Below the pieces are notes generated by a model. It had not been told where the DNA came from. It made no database searches and saw only the letters and a program-made list of their open reading frames with translations. A stretch of DNA of 64,000 nt from Schizosaccharomyces osmophilus. Lineage: Eukaryota; Ascomycota; Schizosaccharomycetes; Schizosaccharomycetales; Schizosaccharomycetaceae. Of the stretch, positions 39,982 to 51,996 are shown one piece after another; within the stretch, counting starts at the first letter, position 1; each line of letters begins with the position of its first letter. The stretch covers positions 365,001 through 429,000 of the forward strand of contig NC_079240.1 in assembly GCF_027921745.1 (NCBI RefSeq). The letters run 5' to 3'. The translations under genes and the position numbers were made by a program.

Positions 39982-42357
39982 ATGGGACAAGCAAACTCTC
40001 GTCCGCCGCTGCCTGAGAACCATGAACAATACTCAAACAAAAATTACAGCTTTTTACATAGACTTAAATCATTTTGGAAACGGTACGTTTCTCGGGACGA
40101 TACTTCTTCGTTAAGCAATGGAACACGGTCTACTGGGGTGCATGGTTCTTCACAATTATCCGATTTCAGTCTGTCTTCAAAATTATCGGCTTCTGAAGAA
40201 GAAAGGTCGCTACATTCACGTGGCTCATCTGTCCCCGACACGCCTGTCAATGCCTCCCTCCGACAACCGCCAAACAGAATTCCTATAGGAAGTTTATCTA
40301 CGGTCTCCCAAAATGTAAGACCAAATATGGCCGACGTTTTACCTGTAATGCCTCCAAGTAGGCCAAACAGTGATACCCAATTGCATTGTTCTAACTTTAA
40401 TGACCATACTAATGCTTCTGCTCTGCCTTTCCACGATTTCCATGAATCTAGCTCCTCCATATTCGACACTGCTAATGAAACAGCTAGTGATGGCCACGCT
40501 TCTCCTACCTCTGATACCTCGATGCCTGTAAATTATCGTTCACAATCTTCTACTCAAAATCCCCTTTTAACGAATAATACCCAGAATCAAACTTCCGAAA
40601 GTCGGTCACCACTTATCGATCATTTACGACAATATTTGACACAAGATCCCAATCAACGCCAACAGCACAGCCACGCCGTGCCTTTTGGCGATGAAGCCTT
40701 ATCGAATCCTGGTAATCTATCTCATTCCTCTATTTCTTCACGTTCCGAGCTTGAAGTCGATTTCAATACGAACTCGGAAAATCGTGCAAATTCCGCTTTG
40801 CCTCCTGAAACCGGTTCAGCGTTTCAGGGATCCAACAATGAAAATGCTACCAGCATGCTAAGTCGACTGCTTTCGGCAGCCGCTATTGAAACCGCAGCCT
40901 CTATTATGAACAACGAAGCCCGTGGACCTAACACTCATTCTGGTGAGAGGCCATCTACAGTTCGATCTATTGACGGGTCATTTGAAAATTTCCTCGATGA
41001 TCTTCGTAATGGCAATATAACTAGTGTTTTGGAAAATTCTGCCAATTCTCGAAGAGATGCGACAATCAACCGGGATTCTGAATTAGAAAACCCTGAAGTT
41101 CAGTACTTGAGGATGTTCCGATTCCCAGCTTCCCGTCATTCAGATAATACAAATGATGACCAAAGTCAGCAAGATGATAATGGGCCCGAGCTTTCTCTTG
41201 TTCCAGTGTTGATAGTATGTATGCGCAATATCACGGACAGTTCTGAGGATCCTATGCAAAGCATGTCTCAAGATAGTCAAAGTTATCATGAGGAACTTCG
41301 AGATAACATTTCCATTAATGACATTACTGAACGAATGGCCCAGTCGACGAACTCATCAAATGAAGTTGTAGCTTCAAGGACTTTTTCAACGGATCGGGTA
41401 TCGAATATATCCAGCTCAATCGATCATTACAGTTCGGCGTCAGCAAGAAGTGATACTTCTTTATCTGGATACCCTCGCCATTCTACTGGATGGCCTTCTT
41501 TTACATCTGCAAGCTCTTCACTTCCTTCTGAGCTTAGGAGTCATAACGTGATTAGAAGAGCTAATGAGGGTCTCAGTTCTGAAACTGAATCTACACAGAC
41601 TCGAGATCAACCTAATGCCCAGCAGCCGAGAACAGAAATGAGTATGAACGAGACACCGACTTTGCATACGCGAGAGAATCATTTTGATTCTCGTGTTGGT
41701 ACAGACAACAATGCAGATTATGGGTTTGGGGAGAGCCGTGGATTGATGAGTCACAATCGCGGAGAAGGGCTGGGATTTGGAAGCGTTGAAGCATCGACAA
41801 ACCAACTCTATCAAGATTCCATTTCTTTAGATAACAGTCGGCACAACGCGTCTAGAGGGTTGACATCTGTGGGAGAAAGGACTAATGAGCGTGTTGGAGT
41901 AAACGAAACGTCCAATAATAACTCAAATAATGCCCATGGGGACTGGCTTATTTATGTTTTTGGGGGATTGTTTCCAGACTACCATCCGATTTTAACTACA
42001 GTAAGCTTGTTTTCTGACAATCCCACGTATGAAGATTTGTTAGCGTTGACTAGTTATTTGGGTCCTGCAAAAAAGCCTGTTGCGACCGCAGAGGATTTAA
42101 ATCGCGCAGGTGGGCTATTTCCGTATTCGGAAAATGGAAATCTTGTTTCTAATAGTACATGTTTGATTTGCCTGGAACCATTTGAGTGCAATGTGTTGTG
42201 CAGGAGGTTGAAAAGCTGCAAGCATTTTTATCATAAAGATTGCGTAGATCAATGGCTTACTACAGGCAACAATTCCTGTCCTTTGTGTCGTTCCCGTGGT
42301 GTGAAAACCAGTAATGAAGGAACAAGTCAGCACATGCCCGACGTATCTTTTATTTAA
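39982..42357 (+). CDS. RING-H2 ubiquitin ligase with N-myristoylation signal
   Basis: Intronless, 791 aa. The N terminus MGQANS fits the myristoylation consensus (Gly2, Ser6), followed by a basic stretch (RLKSFWKRY) that would aid membrane attachment. About 600 residues of disordered Ser/Asn/Thr-rich sequence follow. A folded part begins near residue 655 (DWLIYVFGGLFPDYHPIL) and ends in a RING-H2 domain at about 727-770: CLICLEPF, HFYHKDC, CPLC, a C3H2C3 ligand set, all present. This makes it an E3 ubiquitin ligase. The S. pombe orthologue at this position is an uncharacterised RING protein as far as I know. Nothing in the sequence shows the substrate. Confidence 0.88.
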   Translation: MGQANSRPPLPENHEQYSNKNYSFLHRLKSFWKRYVSRDDTSSLSNGTRSTGVHGSSQLSDFSLSSKLSASEEERSLHSRGSSVPDTPVNASLRQPPNRIPIGSLSTVSQNVRPNMADVLPVMPPSRPNSDTQLHCSNFNDHTNASALPFHDFHESSSSIFDTANETASDGHASPTSDTSMPVNYRSQSSTQNPLLTNNTQNQTSESRSPLIDHLRQYLTQDPNQRQQHSHAVPFGDEALSNPGNLSHSSISSRSELEVDFNTNSENRANSALPPETGSAFQGSNNENATSMLSRLLSAAAIETAASIMNNEARGPNTHSGERPSTVRSIDGSFENFLDDLRNGNITSVLENSANSRRDATINRDSELENPEVQYLRMFRFPASRHSDNTNDDQSQQDDNGPELSLVPVLIVCMRNITDSSEDPMQSMSQDSQSYHEELRDNISINDITERMAQSTNSSNEVVASRTFSTDRVSNISSSIDHYSSASARSDTSLSGYPRHSTGWPSFTSASSSLPSELRSHNVIRRANEGLSSETESTQTRDQPNAQQPRTEMSMNETPTLHTRENHFDSRVGTDNNADYGFGESRGLMSHNRGEGLGFGSVEASTNQLYQDSISLDNSRHNASRGLTSVGERTNERVGVNETSNNNSNNAHGDWLIYVFGGLFPDYHPILTTVSLFSDNPTYEDLLALTSYLGPAKKPVATAEDLNRAGGLFPYSENGNLVSNSTCLICLEPFECNVLCRRLKSCKHFYHKDCVDQWLTTGNNSCPLCRSRGVKTSNEGTSQHMPDVSFI

Positions 42358-43349
42358 CTATTGTTAGATTGTTTTAAGTTTTATTGATTATCATTTTGAT
42401 GGTTTATTGTGCTTACTATTATTGTTTTCTTTTTTTTTGTTTGGTTCTTTAATGAAGGGCCTTTGCATTCGTGATAACTTATTCAAATCCACCGATTGTG
42501 AGCGAATATTATAACAATCCCGCTATTTCTATTTACTCGTATCCTGTATCCATTGGGTTTATGATGTGCGTGTGTGTTTCGGAAGAGCTTTTGATGGCAG
42601 GTACAAAAGTAGTTTAAAGCGGCCGTACGTTTGGAACTCTTTGCCTTGTTCGTCTTAAGAGGGTTTACTCTGTCTACACAAATTGCAATTAGCTTTTTTT
42701 TGGCGACTGGCAAAATCAAAATTCATTGTCATTTATTTACGCTACTTTTAGAATCACGTATGATCGTTTTTATATACAGGATAAACCTTTTCTGCGTATT
42801 TTTTCCAGCTTTTCTTTTAGCATTCAGCATTGAACATATAATCCCAAACTTGCTTTGTCTTGTATATTTCACGTTCCCCATAAAAGCGTTTCTATCCCTA
42901 TTAAACAACAAAAAAGTATTATGTACACAATATTCTTGACAGCGTTGTAGCATTCGTGCATTAAAAGGATTAAAACAGCGAGTTTTTTTTTATTGTCCTT
43001 GTAAACAAACCATGTCTTATGCCATTTCTTTTGGTTTTATCGGATCTCTTCTAGATTCGCTTCTCTACACCTTGTTTCATCACCAAATACGTCTCCGTGT
43101 ATATATTATATAGACATGGGTGCCTATTGACTACCTACGTTTAATGCTCTCTCAACCTGAAAAAACAAAACAAACAAAACGCGTATAAATCTAAAGGATT
43201 TAATCGCTTTCTCCTCGTTGCATGAAAAAGTAGTTTCTGCTTCTCGGTTTTTTTGGTCCTTTTTTGTCATTCTTCGTTTCTTTCTCGATTCGCATCGTTT
43301 CCATCATGCTGCTTTCGTGTGGTTTGAGTGCCCTGCTGTTTGCAGGAGC
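42358..43349. other. Intergenic region RING gene - unresolved membrane gene
   Basis: 992 bp. A TATAAA and an ACGCGT core lie together near 43179-43188, a likely promoter for the next + gene. T-rich open frames at 42631-42939 lack ATG starts and are not called. Confidence 0.5.
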
Positions 43350-44245
43350 ATGCGTTGCTTCTATTCCACGCAACGCGGATACGCGTTTCGGCGGTATAAA
43401 AAAAATGGGTAATTTCTACAACTGCTAACAGAAAAGGAGCCTTTGTCAATTATTCCCGTTGATGAACCCAGTGTCTTCAACTTTTTCTCTTGTAAAATGT
43501 TGAATCCTACCAATGATGAATGGGAGCCGGCGTATTCCAAACTCCTATTGAGAAAAAAATGTACATGGAACGGTTCACTACCGTCCTGTTTGGCACCGAA
43601 ACTTAGTACAAACTTTTAGATATGCCTTTGATGGTTATCAAGACTTTGGTTCCACTGAATGGTAACTTTTGCAACCATTCCCTTTCATACTATGGTAAGT
43701 CAGAATACACCATGAAGGTAAGAGAGCCAGGCCTATATTGCTTTCTTGGATATCAAAAGGTCGATACAACTGAAGAAGAATCTGGCCCTCTTATGTACTT
43801 CCAAAACAAATCCGGTGAGGACAAATATAACAAATCAAGAAGTCAATTATTCTTCCTTTTTTCAGTGATTTCCAGTTTCGCAGGTTTATATGCGCTCATT
43901 TATTGGCTTTACAACGTCGGACTTCTTAACTTTAGTGCTCTACTAGGATTAATTTGGTACTTTACATGTCTTGTAAATACCGTATAGAAGCATACGTTAA
44001 TTATAAACAGTGATCCTGCCCAGAACCGGTCCTTTTGGTATCCATATCGTCTACCATTTTTGGGTGATGCAATTGAAAAGGCGTTATTTGATTCGATGAT
44101 TGTGGCTTCTGCGCTTAGTTTGGGAATGTTGTTGCGAAGGTTCAAGAAAACAAGTTTTATCGGTGTTATTACTTTTTCAGGTTGTTGCACCTCTATTATT
44201 TCCTATTCTTTTTTTTTAAGGGATCTTCGAAGGTATTGCTCTTGA
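43350..44245 (+). CDS. Probable multi-exon membrane protein gene, exon structure unresolved
   Basis: Several coding-looking segments lie in line on +. At 43350 an ATG opens MRCFYSTQRGYAFRRYKK, a good mitochondrial presequence. 43413-43560 encodes a polar stretch (IIPVDEPSVF, NPTNDEWEPAYSKLL). 43620-43956 encodes PGLYCFLGYQK, then an aromatic transmembrane segment (FAGLYALIYWLYNVGLL). 44011-44245 encodes WYPYRLPFLG, a second transmembrane segment and a basic end. A plausible 54-nt intron 43957-44010 (GTACTT, branch TTAAT, AACAG) joins the last two in frame, and one at 43561-43619 joins the middle two. The link from the first segment is not resolved. The two-helix layout with a targeting sequence recalls the mitochondrial TMEM70/TMEM186/TMEM223 group, but I cannot assign it. 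It could also be a decayed gene. Confidence 0.4.
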
Positions 44246-44989
44246 GAATTGCATGGATGATATAAAAGTTTAGCTATCTTCCCTTCATGGCAATGATTAG
44301 CATTGCTTTAGTAAACCGAAAGCAACTTAAAACGTAGCACGCCTTGAGCAATCGGCAAATACTTGAGTTAGTGTGCTGTATAATTCCACCGTTTGTATGG
44401 GCCGGTGGGCTTCCTTTCAGATATGAAAAGTGAGAACATGAGATTATAGAATATGTGGTTCTTTGGCCATCTTTTTCCAGCTGATCTTTTCCTGTGAAAT
44501 TATTTAAAAGAATACAAGAATCTTCACCAGACCGCAAAGAGATCACCGACAGCGATTTGCCTATGGTCGAAAAAGTCCAAGATTTATACCTATTGCCTTT
44601 TACTTCATTACTTCTCTTTCCGTCATTCTTTTATTGTTAACACTCTTATTTATTTAATAATCATTTTATAGGTATCGCTTCGGACAAATTGAAGCATCTC
44701 TATACCTCGTGTGAAACTATAATACTATAAAGATAAATAATATTGAAGAAATTGAAATTTACTGAAAAGGAAGTATAGTAGACATCAACCAAGACTATAA
44801 AGGACCTTTGTTTGCGACATTGGAGAAAGAAACAAAAAGACTAAGCTAACTTATACTCAAAAATACTTTCAACTGAAGAGGCTCATAGACGATAAGAGGC
44901 TTTATTAGTTACGAAGATCATGGAGTAAAAATTTGTATAGCATTCTAATTTGTATTTCCACTGTTAGGCTTTTTTTTCAAGAGTATTCA
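44246..44989. other. Convergent intergenic region before nur1
   Basis: 744 bp with converging 3' UTRs. Open frames on - lack ATG starts. No gene seen. Confidence 0.5.
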
Positions 44990-45940
44990 TTAGCTCTCAA
45001 ACTGCCGCCTTTCAGCAGGAAAACGAGAAAATCGTTTCAATGGAGAATTGGTTTCCCTAGGAACCGAAGAGGCAAGAGAGTGTCGGTTTCCTCTCCGGTA
45101 TGTGAAAAGAGGACTACCGGGAGTTTTAGGACTGCGAACAGAGGGAGAGGTTTTGTGTTCCAAAAACGCATCGATTGGTCGTCTTGGGGAATAATATTCA
45201 ACTGCAGCACTCACTGGACCATAACTAGTATTTGTAGCAACATCTCTTTTTGCAACGGAAAGTCGAGGTTCAACAAACTTTTTATCATACTCATAAAAAA
45301 CTTGCTGATGAAGGCAATCCTTATCCTTCATCATATCTACAAATTTCCTAGCAATGAAAAATAGCAGAAGAGAAAATATGACGCTCAAAAGAATAATTTT
45401 AGGAGACTGAATGTAAACCCATAGAATAAATAGATGAATAGGAGAAAAAAGACATGAAAAATAAAGAGAGAATCTGTTGGGGGACCAAACAATCAGTTCA
45501 AAACATTTGTTTTCATTTTCACTGGGTTCCAATTGAGCAGATCGTAAACCGGGCGTTGTTTGAACATTCTTATCAGGTTGCGGGAGTGTTCTGTACGTCT
45601 TTTTTTGGAAATAAAAGCAACTCAGGATATTGATGATACTGAAAACAACAAGGCATAATGAAAAGAATGAAAGAAACCCTCTAAACCAAGAATTCGTAGC
45701 CTTGGCTGATTTGGCTCCCACAAAGAGTTGACTACGATTCAATCGCAGCTTGGTGTTTTCTAGGTATGCACGTATAAAGATAAATAGTATATTTGACACT
45801 AGACTCAAAGGAATGGACCATCTCTCAGAAACCTTGTCCCATTCCACGCTGTCAAAGTCTTCAGAGACGGAAATAAAAACGTTAATAGGGAAATTCAGAA
45901 TTCTGGATGTAAGTGATGAGCGACGAATTAACTTTGCCAT
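44990..45940 (-). CDS. nur1: Nuclear rim protein Nur1 (Mug154-like)
   Basis: Intronless, 316 aa. The N terminus LNFPINVFISVSEDFDSVEWD fits the Nur1 family. Hydrophobic segments lie at about residues 45-62, 88-112, 155-175 and 177-200, giving an even number of inner nuclear membrane passes. The C-terminal 100 residues are basic, serine/proline-rich and probably nucleoplasmic, with RSPKTPGSP and SPLKRF as likely proline-directed kinase sites. Nur1 partners the LEM-domain protein Lem2 (Heh1) at the nuclear envelope and supports heterochromatin silencing. In S. pombe the gene at this position is, as I recall, mug154/nur1. It is divergent from rhp42. Confidence 0.8.
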   Translation of the reverse strand: MAKLIRRSSLTSRILNFPINVFISVSEDFDSVEWDKVSERWSIPLSLVSNILFIFIRAYLENTKLRLNRSQLFVGAKSAKATNSWFRGFLSFFSLCLVVFSIINILSCFYFQKKTYRTLPQPDKNVQTTPGLRSAQLEPSENENKCFELIVWSPNRFSLYFSCLFSPIHLFILWVYIQSPKIILLSVIFSLLLFFIARKFVDMMKDKDCLHQQVFYEYDKKFVEPRLSVAKRDVATNTSYGPVSAAVEYYSPRRPIDAFLEHKTSPSVRSPKTPGSPLFTYRRGNRHSLASSVPRETNSPLKRFSRFPAERRQFES

Positions 45941-46769
45941 TTCTAATGATATTTTATAGAAACTCGGTCGAAGTTATTCTCAACCTTCTTCAGTTGTGCA
46001 AGGTATTCAATGAATGATTTCAACGACAAAATATCTTTATTTTTGGGAAAACACAGTTGCTTTTAAATGCAAAATGAATTTGCAGTCAACAAAACAACTT
46101 ATTTCCAACTTTCAAACCACGTTAATTTGCCAAGTAGTATTAAGAATTCATTAACTGTGTCTCTCTATTCAGTTTTCTTCTCCTGGTTCAATGTTGTCAA
46201 GCTCAAAGGTAAACTCGTGCCTAACTGCTAAACTTGGTGTATTGTACGTACCTTACTACAACTCTAGTCCATACCAATACTTCACTTGAACTATTGCATA
46301 TCCTCTTCTGCAATCTGCAAGAATTGAAAAACAAATAAAAGGCTGTACTATATCCAATATCAGTTAGAAATTTGACTATTTCTGAATTTAAGGTAATTGC
46401 AGCTTGCTTGACGTTAATTCTGTTTATTATAAGCAATTTGTTAAACATTTCCATTTGTATCGTTCTGAAGCCTCTATAAACATTAAAGGAGACGTTATTT
46501 ATTACAGAGAAAAGACGACGGGTCGAGAGGTCTTTTTTATTCTGCGTTTTTATGTTTTTGGGTTACTCACGATTTTACGATTTGTCTGTCTGTGTATTTT
46601 GCATTTGACTTGTTTTATTTCATGGTTTTTTGAATACAAAACTATCTGTTTTGTTTATGAGTGTATTTGGTATACTGGAAATCAGGGTTTGAATTTTCCA
46701 ATGTGATTTTGTTGATTATGCAGAAAATATTTTATTTCAGTAAAGACAGTAAAGAAACACAGGTCCAAT
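45941..46769. other. Divergent intergenic region nur1-rhp42
   Basis: 829 bp. T-rich toward rhp42. A TTTATTTCAG acceptor-like site 30 bp before the rhp42 ATG could mark a 5' UTR intron, but I see no matching donor with confidence. Confidence 0.5.
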
Positions 46770-48866
46770 ATGTCTAGTGCAAGAAGTACCCGCAGTAGGA
46801 GTACTGCAATGAAAAGAGAATTGGAGAAATCACATAATGAAAATAGTCGAAAGGCTCCAAGGAATGATAATGAATCTCGGCAAACTAGAGGTCGTTCCAA
46901 GAAACAGAATCAAGAGTCTACAAAAGGTGATCAACCTACCTCTAATGAAGAAATAGAAACAGGGACCAAACCTGACAAAGAGGAAATAAAGGAAAACGAA
47001 AATGCCTTCGGTCTTCTGTCAGCAAATGATACTCCTTCACCAGGTGAGCAGAGTGACAAAAACTCATCAGGAACTTCCGACCAGGAAGATGAATCGGATG
47101 AGGATGCTGACATATGGGAGCAAGTTGATCTGAAACCGAACCATGATGAGAAAAAGAATGAAGAGAAGGATGTCCATGTAAGTACTTCAAGCGTAACGCC
47201 TTCTCTCAATATAAATAAGAAACGATCTTCTGGTGTAGTTGAAAAAGCGATCCGTTTTTCTATACATGTCATGCACACATGTTGCTTATTTTACCATGGA
47301 TTACGTCGCAACCAATGGTGTTGTCAACAAGAGCTTATGGAATCTTTGCTTGACAAAGCTTCAGATGAGCGTCCTTCAATAATAGAAGATTGGATTAAAA
47401 GTGAAAAAACACACGATGATTTATTGATGCTCGTTAATGGATTACGGACTTGGTGGCAGAAAAAATTCAACATAACCAAGCATGGACTAAGAAAGTTGGG
47501 GTATCGTGATTTTAAACAAGGTTTTGAGCTTGATTTTGAACCTGAATTTATTGAAAACGAAAAGGATTTTATGGAAAAAATCCTTTCATTTACTGGGAGC
47601 CGTGATTTATCTGCTCAAGGCTTCACCGCTTTATGCCGATCATTGCAACTTAGCGTCCGTTTAATTTTTTCGCTTCAGCCTTTAACTTACTCCACTGCTT
47701 CTTATGATAACTGGTCTCAACATGTTCTCCCCGATGAGACTGCAAGCTCAGTTGATGGAGATCTTCGTTATCCTATATTCTGGACAGAAATTTATGACAA
47801 TGACCAAGATCGCTGGATAAGTGTTGATGCCGTTGTCTTAAGCGGAGTGTATACAAATGACATGTCCTGGTTTGAGCCCAAGGGAGCTTATGCTGAGTCT
47901 AAGCACTTACGTATGGGAATTGTTGTTGCGTACGAAGACGATTTTTATGCCAAGGATGTGACTCTGCGTTATGCTGATGTAGCGTCTAATCGCTGCAAAA
48001 AAATTCGTCAATACTCTTCACCAGAGAAAAAAGACGATGTATACGCGAAAATCCTTTCTCAGTTCTCAAAAAAGATAAAAGATAAAAAGGATTTGATGGA
48101 GGATCGTGAGCTTGAACAAAAAGCACCAGTGCGCGAGCTTAAAAGTATCGCTGATTATAAAAATCATCCAGACTTTATATTGAAACGACATCTTAAACGT
48201 GAAGAAGCAATACGGGATAATGTAAACCCAGTTGACAAAATTGTTTTTGGTTCAAAGAAGAATCCTATCCAAGAAGAGGTGTATCGTCGAGAGGACGTCC
48301 TGATTTGTAAAACACCAGAAAATTATCACAAGGAAGGTCGTGTAATTAAGCCAGGAGAACAGCCCCGAAAGATGGTGAAAGCGAGAGCAGTAACCATTAC
48401 AAGAAAGCGAGAGCATGAATCCAAATTTACAGAGTCCAGGGAGCCAGTCATGCAAGGATTGTATTCTTCGGATCAAACCGATTTATACATCCCACCCCCA
48501 ATACAAGATGGAAAGATTCCGAAAAATGGATATGGAAATATTGACTGTTTTGTTGAAAGCATGATTCCTCAAGGGGCGGTACATCTTCCATTTCGAGGAA
48601 TTGCTAAGATTGCCAAGAAGGTGAACGTCGATTACGCCGAAGCGGTTACAGGCTTTGAGTTTCGAAAGCATCGTGCCATTCCTGTAACGACAGGTATTAT
48701 TGTTCCAGAAGAATTTGCTTCTAAGGTGCTAGAGGAATTTCGTGAGTATCAAAAGGAAATGTTAGAAAAACAACTTGCAAAAGAACGCAAAACTGCTATT
48801 GGATTGTGGAAGCATATGATCAATGGACTACGGATTCGGAAACGAATCACTGAAGATTATGGCTAG
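46770..48866 (+). CDS. rhp42: DNA damage recognition protein Rhp42 (XPC/Rad4 family)
   Basis: Intronless, 698 aa. XPC/Rad4 proteins recognise helix-distorting lesions and start global-genome nucleotide excision repair with Rad23. A charged, disordered N tail spans about 1-160. The transglutaminase-like domain spans about 160-400 ([21 protein letters not shown], then [16 protein letters not shown]). The BHD1-3 beta-hairpin domains follow: [47 protein letters not shown] and the third hairpin ending PRKMVKAR. The C terminal [26 protein letters not shown] is typical. Fission yeasts carry two such genes, rhp41 and rhp42; position and orientation match rhp42. Confidence 0.93.
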   Translation: MSSARSTRSRSTAMKRELEKSHNENSRKAPRNDNESRQTRGRSKKQNQESTKGDQPTSNEEIETGTKPDKEEIKENENAFGLLSANDTPSPGEQSDKNSSGTSDQEDESDEDADIWEQVDLKPNHDEKKNEEKDVHVSTSSVTPSLNINKKRSSGVVEKAIRFSIHVMHTCCLFYHGLRRNQWCCQQELMESLLDKASDERPSIIEDWIKSEKTHDDLLMLVNGLRTWWQKKFNITKHGLRKLGYRDFKQGFELDFEPEFIENEKDFMEKILSFTGSRDLSAQGFTALCRSLQLSVRLIFSLQPLTYSTASYDNWSQHVLPDETASSVDGDLRYPIFWTEIYDNDQDRWISVDAVVLSGVYTNDMSWFEPKGAYAESKHLRMGIVVAYEDDFYAKDVTLRYADVASNRCKKIRQYSSPEKKDDVYAKILSQFSKKIKDKKDLMEDRELEQKAPVRELKSIADYKNHPDFILKRHLKREEAIRDNVNPVDKIVFGSKKNPIQEEVYRREDVLICKTPENYHKEGRVIKPGEQPRKMVKARAVTITRKREHESKFTESREPVMQGLYSSDQTDLYIPPPIQDGKIPKNGYGNIDCFVESMIPQGAVHLPFRGIAKIAKKVNVDYAEAVTGFEFRKHRAIPVTTGIIVPEEFASKVLEEFREYQKEMLEKQLAKERKTAIGLWKHMINGLRIRKRITEDYG

Positions 48867-49427
48867 GTTTAATATCTCAATTTATACGATTTTATACGAA
48901 GTCGCTTCGTTTCTTTTTAGTCAGTTTTCATTGTGAATCTATATATATTGCATGATATTCCCTTCAACTTCGAAAATTGATTTTAGTAGATAGCCGCTTA
49001 TTTATATAAGTTCATGAGTGGCGTTGGACATATTGCTTTTTATTCTAGTAGTAGCTTCCTAAATTGGTAATTATATATGTTTATATACATATAACATTGA
49101 ATTTAAAATGTCAATTAAAAAAGTAAGGGTAGGGCATATTTGACCGGGGTCGTCAAGTTTATGATACAAGCTGTCGTTTACCAGCTACATGAATTATTGA
49201 AAACAACAAAGTTTAGCAGACAGAGACCTTTTTCTATTCAAATTTTAGAAAAATTTTAACGGAAAATTTAATTGTTATCAATTACGCATGCAATTGATTG
49301 ATTGTATTTTATGAGGACGCGGAAAAGCTGAAAGAAACACAGGTAGACGTAAGGACGAACGATAGTTTGAACATTTTCGCATGTCAGATTACTCCAAAAC
49401 GGAAATCTACTAGCTATAGTATTAAAA
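48867..49427. other. rhp42-gyp3 intergenic region
   Basis: 561 bp with TA-rich stretches near 49060-49090. It holds the rhp42 3' UTR and gyp3 promoter. No gene seen. Confidence 0.5.
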
Positions 49428-51353
49428 ATGAGCGATACTACTGACCTCATGGGGCTTTCCAGGAATTCGAGCAAGGAGGATCAAGCTATATTGTCGGATG
49501 AGTCTTCAGCATTTCAGAGCCATGATAGTTCAAAACTTTCATCAGACTTTGAGTTAGAAGACGTTTTAGACCTATATAATGATACCACTGATGATGCCGA
49601 TGACACAGAGGACACTGGTCCTTATATGCTTTCGCCGTCTTCAAGCATTTCCAGCCAGGGTAGCAAGGATCTGAATTCGTTTATTTATCCTATTTACCGA
49701 CGTCAACATAATAAGGCTAAGGGAAACGAAGGTGAAAATGAGGGAGAGAGTGATTTTGACACAGTTGTATCAAACGATCATGAAGTTTACTCTACTTGTG
49801 GCTTCATTACAGACGATTCAACAAAAACAGATCTTCCAAGTCTTTCAAAGAATAACTTGGGCGAGAATGTGAGGTTGTCGTGGGAGCTTTCGGAGAATAA
49901 TGACTCATTGGCGATGAATGAATTTGCAGCTACTAACCATGATCATTTTTCCTCCAAGACTTCCACTAAGACTAATTTTACGATTAAATATAATGACGAT
50001 AAAAAAGATTTCTCCTCTAAGATTTATAGTGACAACCTTACGTTTAAAATTAACTCTATTAATTGCGATATCAAAAATGATAATGGACCGCTTTCTCAAA
50101 CATTTCGGTGCTTTAATAAATTTAAACAATCCCATTCTGAGTGGGACATGTATGGGTTTAAAAAAAAAGGTCAGTTCACGTCTACTGATCAGTATGATTC
50201 CTGGTTCGAAGTATACAGTCAATATTTGAAACGACGTGAACAAAAGTGGAAGCTATTACTAGCTGAAAATGGAATTGATTATTCCGAGGGTACCCCCGAT
50301 ATATTTCCTAGTCGTAGTGCTAAGGTACAAAGGTTTATACGGAAAGGAATTCCGTACGACTTTCGTGGAAATGCTTGGTTTTATTACAGTGGCGGGTATG
50401 AACTTTGTCAACGAAACCCCAAGCTATATGAGACATTATGGAGATGTTCTTGCGTTCGCAAGCCTTCTGATTCTGAGTTGATTGAACGTGACTTATACCG
50501 AACATTCCCAGATAACATATATTTTCGTAGTAAACCGGATCAGCCTTTGGACCCCACGGGTGCACCTGAACAGGACTCTGGTATTATTATGATTGCAAAA
50601 CTTCGCCGTGTTCTCATGTCATTTGCTACGTATCTTCCAGAGAATGGCTATTGTCAAAGTCTTAACTTCCTTGCTGGGTTTTTTCTGTTATTTATGAGTG
50701 AGGAGAAGGCATTTTGGATGCTTGTTATTACATGTCGAAAATATTTGCCTAGAATGCACGATGCTAATCTCGAAGGTGCAAATATCGATCAAAGCGTTTT
50801 AATGGCTTCTGTACGGGAAAGTCTCCCTGCTGTTTGGAGCCGTATTAATTTAAACTTTGATGGTATGCCTGTCAATGATATTGTTGCAAAGCTACCCCCT
50901 ATTACCCTTGTTACGGCTGCCTGGTTTATGAGTGCTTTTGTAGGTGTTTTGCCAACTGAAACAGCTCTTCGCATATGGGATTGCTTTTTTTATGAGGGAA
51001 GCAAAGTTTTATTTATGACTGCTTTATGTATATTGCGTTTAGGGGAGGATGAAATAAAATCGAAAAATGAACAAACCGATGTGTTTCAGGTTATTCAGGA
51101 TCTTCCTAAATCCTTATTAGATGCCAATGCTTTTGTATCATTGCTGTTTCGTCGGAATTTTCGAAGGAGTCCATCACAAAAAGACATAGACCGCAGGCGC
51201 CAGAAAATTGCAAAGAAACGGAGGAAAACAGTGACTCAGGTAGAACGTCAGGAAGCCGAAATACCAACTCCTGCTCTGACTAGATCTTCTTCGCGCTTCA
51301 AAGGCTCTCATTTGATTTCGCAACTACAAAATCATCTTAAAAAAGCATCGTAG
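49428..51353 (+). CDS. gyp3: TBC domain Rab GTPase-activating protein Gyp3
   Basis: Intronless, 641 aa. The acidic, disordered N-terminal 220 residues end before a basic region (KKKGQF). The TBC domain spans about 300-560. It starts with [19 protein letters not shown]. Both catalytic fingers are present: the arginine finger in [11 protein letters not shown] and the glutamine finger in [12 protein letters not shown]. These supply the residues that complete the Rab active site and speed GTP hydrolysis. A basic C tail follows ([12 protein letters not shown]). The closest relatives I know are S. cerevisiae Msb3/Msb4 and Gyp3, acting on Sec4/Ypt family Rabs in polarised secretion. Nothing is truncated. 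Confidence 0.92.
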   Translation: MSDTTDLMGLSRNSSKEDQAILSDESSAFQSHDSSKLSSDFELEDVLDLYNDTTDDADDTEDTGPYMLSPSSSISSQGSKDLNSFIYPIYRRQHNKAKGNEGENEGESDFDTVVSNDHEVYSTCGFITDDSTKTDLPSLSKNNLGENVRLSWELSENNDSLAMNEFAATNHDHFSSKTSTKTNFTIKYNDDKKDFSSKIYSDNLTFKINSINCDIKNDNGPLSQTFRCFNKFKQSHSEWDMYGFKKKGQFTSTDQYDSWFEVYSQYLKRREQKWKLLLAENGIDYSEGTPDIFPSRSAKVQRFIRKGIPYDFRGNAWFYYSGGYELCQRNPKLYETLWRCSCVRKPSDSELIERDLYRTFPDNIYFRSKPDQPLDPTGAPEQDSGIIMIAKLRRVLMSFATYLPENGYCQSLNFLAGFFLLFMSEEKAFWMLVITCRKYLPRMHDANLEGANIDQSVLMASVRESLPAVWSRINLNFDGMPVNDIVAKLPPITLVTAAWFMSAFVGVLPTETALRIWDCFFYEGSKVLFMTALCILRLGEDEIKSKNEQTDVFQVIQDLPKSLLDANAFVSLLFRRNFRRSPSQKDIDRRRQKIAKKRRKTVTQVERQEAEIPTPALTRSSSRFKGSHLISQLQNHLKKAS

Positions 51354-51996
51354 CATATATCTTATGATATGATATGAATGCTTGGTATGTGTCTTTCGTT
51401 CCTTGTTTTTTTCTATATTTTATCTTCTCAGTTTTTTTTTTGTTTTGGTTTTTACCTTCATTATACCGAATATTACAGGTTGGCTGTTACATCTTTGAAA
51501 TCTATCTAACTTGTATTATCTATTATGTTATACGAACTAACAGTATATATTATTCACTCGTTTATTATCTGGAAATCCATTGTGGTTTATTTTTATTTTT
51601 ATTTTCAAACTTCTCATCTCGTATATATTTTATAAATATATATATATATATATATCAAGCTACTGTAGATTAATTTTATTTTCCCTTAATCTTAACCCTG
51701 CTTAAGTATTAGCTGTATAAATATGTATTAAAGTGTAATTAGAAATCAAACATTAAAGAGCAGAGAACGATAACGTGGGTAAAAGAAGTAGTTAAAGCAA
51801 ACACTTCGTAGAAAGGAAAGACAAAAAAATAAGGACACTGAAAGTTCAACATCCAATTAACTCAAACATATTCCCGAAATCCTTTTTTTCAGAGACAGCA
51901 TGGGTATAACTGCTCTCTGGTAATGTTAATGAAACAAACGAGTAGCAAACAAGAAAGGCTGGATAACAACTGAAGGATTATGAACACAATAAGATA
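51354..51996. other. Convergent intergenic region gyp3-psk1
   Basis: 643 bp of converging 3' UTRs. Strongly T-rich on + up to 51650, with a TA dinucleotide run at about 51634-51655. Confidence 0.55.
51631..51656. repeat. TA dinucleotide microsatellite
   Basis: About ten TA units in a row after TATAAATATA, in the 3' UTR region between gyp3 and psk1. Confidence 0.75.

Noticed and set aside
42631-42939. 102-codon hydrophobic frame after the RING gene
   Set aside because: Starts without an ATG and consists of T-run Phe/Leu; judged compositional.
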